Assembly: GCA_902787715.1 (NCBI GenBank)
Contig: CADAHQ010000003.1
Location: 62,001 to 126,000 of the forward strand
Origin: an uncultured Lachnospiraceae bacterium
GTDB lineage: Bacteria > Bacillota > Clostridia > Lachnospirales > Lachnospiraceae
Length of the DNA: 64,000 nucleotides
Direction of reading: 5' to 3'
The notes beneath the pieces were generated by a model, which was not told the origin of the DNA, did no database searches, and saw nothing but the letters and a program-made list of their open reading frames with translations. A program made the translations under genes and the position numbers. Position 1 is the first letter of the stretch. Every line of letters starts with the position of its first letter. Of the stretch, positions 62,090 through 64,000 are shown piece by piece.

Positions 62090-64000
62090 ATGAAGAAAAA
62101 AAGAAACACTAAATCAGGGAAATCCATGGGGAAGAGTTGTTTCCTGACAGTCCTTTTGCTTCTGCTTGCCGCGGGCCTTTTTACTGCCTGCGGAAAGGAC
62201 AAAAAGAAGAACGAAGATACTCCGACCGTGACCGCGACGCCTGCCGCGACGGCAACGGCGACACCGACGTCGACTGTTACGCCGACTCCGACACCTGCCA
62301 GAGAACCGGAGGACTATGACCCTTCGAAGTTGTATGAAAAGGCGGAAGAGGTCGCGAATGTGTACCGTATCCCCGTGGACCGGTACATGGGGGAGAAGCA
62401 GTTTGAGGATGTCTATGTAAGCGGAAACTATGTCTTTGTGATTTCCCATGAATTTACCGAAACGGAGCAGATTGATTTCACGCGGCCGTACTGCCTGTTG
62501 TTTCACCTCGGGCGGCCGGATCTTATAAGAACCCTTTCCGTCAACGAAGTAGGAGACGAGATCTCCAATTGGGATGTATATCCCGACGGCACGGTTGTGC
62601 GTACGCAGGATAACGAACACCTCGCCACGGTATATGACCGGGAGTTTACGGAGGTGCGGACGATTTCCTATTCCGGAAAGCGGGTAAGCGGCACGGAGGA
62701 AGCTTTTCTGTGGACATTTGAGCGGGAAACATCCATGCTTCGGGCCTATCCGCTTAACGGAACCGATTCCGTCAAGGAGTATTCGCTTCGTTCGATTGAT
62801 GTTGACGGGGTTTATGCGATGTTTTCGGTAATCGACGGCGTACAGTATGCGCACGGGTATACGCCGGATGCCGTTCCGATTCTGATTGCGGTGACCACAG
62901 CCACGGGAGATGCGCGGACTGTGGAACTGAACCGGGATAATCCGACCTACCGGGATGACTGTATCTTCTACTCCGGAGAAAACCGCTGGTATATGCAGCC
63001 CCTGAATTCTTCCGAAAGGATGACAACCTTTTCGAAAAATCATCCGGGAGAATATTTACGGGCGCAATCCGGAAGTATGGTTTTGACAGTCCAAAGCGAC
63101 TTTTGTGCGGACTCGGAGGAGACTCCGATGTACGAACACGAGACGATGTATCTGTATGATCTCGCGCAGAAAAAACTTCGCACCTGTAAGCTCGATTCGA
63201 TGTTGTATGCCGACGATGTGCACAACCTGATAGAATTTTTCGTCACAGCTCACGGCGAGGTTGTATTTTACGAGGCGGACCGCTGGGGCGACCATGTTTA
63301 TCTGTGGGACTATAGGTTGGAGAACAGCGCGCCCATGGAGGGGTATTCCGCATTTGACGATTCCTCGGCGGACATTCTGATCGCCGAGTGCGCGGTGCGG
63401 ATGCAGGACAAATTCGGCGTTGTTCCCTACTACTGGGAGGGGCCCCTCGAGACCGAGCTCTTTGACTACCGGATGGAACCCATCACCGACCGGATTACGC
63501 TTCTGTCGATGATGGAGAGACTGGAGGAGTGTTTTGCCATGTTCCCCGACGGCTTCTGGCGGGAGATCCCCGGGGCGGAAAAGGACGGGGTTGAAATTTA
63601 CGTATGCAAGGAGTTTCACCGGCTGCAGAATTATATGATTGAAGATGCATCCGCGGTGGTTAACATCTCCGGCCCGGCCGTGAGTATGGCAATCTGCTCC
63701 AAGTATGATGCGAACCTCGAACAGACCTTTGTCCATGAGACGATGCACATGATGGAGCAGCGGCTCGGCGAATACTCTGCAGCGAACGATCTGGGGCTTC
63801 TTGAGTACTGGTTCGATGAGTTGAACACAAATAAATACCCTTACCTGAATTCCTACACCGACGGAGACGGCCGGAACCTTGAGGAGACCGGCGGGACCTT
63901 CCGCGATGACCCGGATGAGGCCTGGTTTATCGATGCGTACTCCCGCACCTTCTACAAGGAGGACCGCGCCCGCGTTCTCGAGAATCTGTATGTGGGAAAT
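62090..64000 (+). CDS. Lipoprotein with zinc-metalloprotease-like HExxH motif, 5' part
   Basis: The frame stays open to the window edge: 637 residues are visible and the 3' end is missing. A basic start and hydrophobic helix end in lipobox LFTAC (Cys34). A linker of repeated Thr/Pro/Ala (about 44-72) follows, then a large domain with many beta strands. Near residue 549 the motif VHETMHMMEQRL fits the zincin HExxH (H549, E550, H553), so a surface metallopeptidase is likely; the third ligand lies downstream and cannot be fixed. The domain is not one I recognise. GGGAG precedes ATG 62090 by about 11 bases. Confidence 0.75.
   Translation, partial: MKKKRNTKSGKSMGKSCFLTVLLLLLAAGLFTACGKDKKKNEDTPTVTATPAATATATPTSTVTPTPTPAREPEDYDPSKLYEKAEEVANVYRIPVDRYMGEKQFEDVYVSGNYVFVISHEFTETEQIDFTRPYCLLFHLGRPDLIRTLSVNEVGDEISNWDVYPDGTVVRTQDNEHLATVYDREFTEVRTISYSGKRVSGTEEAFLWTFERETSMLRAYPLNGTDSVKEYSLRSIDVDGVYAMFSVIDGVQYAHGYTPDAVPILIAVTTATGDARTVELNRDNPTYRDDCIFYSGENRWYMQPLNSSERMTTFSKNHPGEYLRAQSGSMVLTVQSDFCADSEETPMYEHETMYLYDLAQKKLRTCKLDSMLYADDVHNLIEFFVTAHGEVVFYEADRWGDHVYLWDYRLENSAPMEGYSAFDDSSADILIAECAVRMQDKFGVVPYYWEGPLETELFDYRMEPITDRITLLSMMERLEECFAMFPDGFWREIPGAEKDGVEIYVCKEFHRLQNYMIEDASAVVNISGPAVSMAICSKYDANLEQTFVHETMHMMEQRLGEYSAANDLGLLEYWFDELNTNKYPYLNSYTDGDGRNLEETGGTFRDDPDEAWFIDAYSRTFYKEDRARVLENLYVGN

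Noticed and set aside
60118-62202. A 694-residue open frame on the minus strand opposite the MORN gene
   Set aside because: Its periodic sequence is only the reverse of the MORN repeats and it crosses the terminator at 62040.

Overview
The window is a gene-dense stretch (57 genes, short intergenic gaps, many stop/start overlaps) from a Gram-positive anaerobe of the Clostridia, most likely a moderately high-GC member of the Lachnospiraceae. Reasons: an IspH-ribosomal protein S1 fusion downstream of cmk, a Na+-pumping decarboxylase operon, GerW and DUF2953 sporulation-type genes, the order rpmB / asp23 / fakA / recG, GAAC-N4-GTTC LexA boxes, sigma-A promoters with 17-bp spacers, and lipoproteins with Thr/Pro linkers. 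The family assignment is an inference from gene content; no rRNA gene is present.

Layout. 1-1360: the end of a complex I/Mrp-type proton-channel subunit. 1503-8354: folD, rimO, pgsA, a HI0933-type flavoprotein, cmk and the ispH-rpsA fusion, ended by a terminator. 8452-15290: plsX, acpP, rnc, smc, ftsY. 15567-17372: LexA-controlled recA with recX. 17613-22779: a five-gene operon with a 12S-type carboxyltransferase, OadG, a biotin carrier, OadB with an extra loop, and a 5S-type carboxyltransferase. 23061-26626: a membrane-bound XRE regulator overlapping a cysteine desulfurase, then a lipoprotein. 26688-29283 (minus): a PHP phosphatase and RqcH. 29531-33810: rhomboid-like protein, two unknown proteins, DUF2953, GerW. 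33907-38456: rpmB, asp23, fakA, recG. 38616-45170: an ECF sigma factor and putative anti-sigma followed by two related multispanning membrane proteins flanking a GT2 polyprenyl-phosphate glycosyltransferase. 45305-46591 (minus): CNNM/CBS transporter. 46827-49936: minimal SufC-SufB, a ComEC-like MBL lipoprotein, cytidine deaminase. 50049-50843: tRNA with anticodon CAT and an atypical histidine phosphatase. 50965-52009 (minus): membrane-tethered barnase and barstar. 52219-59341: ispF with a Cys tail, tex, pyridoxamine kinase, cysS, mrnC, rlmB, trmO. 59388-64000: tRNA-Thr, a large MORN-repeat protein and a truncated lipoprotein with an HExxH motif.

How the parts connect. Housekeeping functions (one-carbon, phospholipid, ribosome, chromosome segregation, recombination, translation quality control) alternate with surface and energy modules. 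The most interesting parts are: (1) the Na+-decarboxylase operon carrying both 12S- and 5S-type carboxyltransferases and an unusual OadB; (2) the sigma/anti-sigma plus YYY-type membrane protein / GT2 module, a candidate surface glycosylation system whose targets might be the many Thr/Pro-rich linkers seen in this window; (3) a tethered extracellular barnase with its inhibitor; (4) a 10-mer, GGAAAATGCA, found exactly at ten places on both strands, whose reverse complement also forms the -35 region of several promoters.
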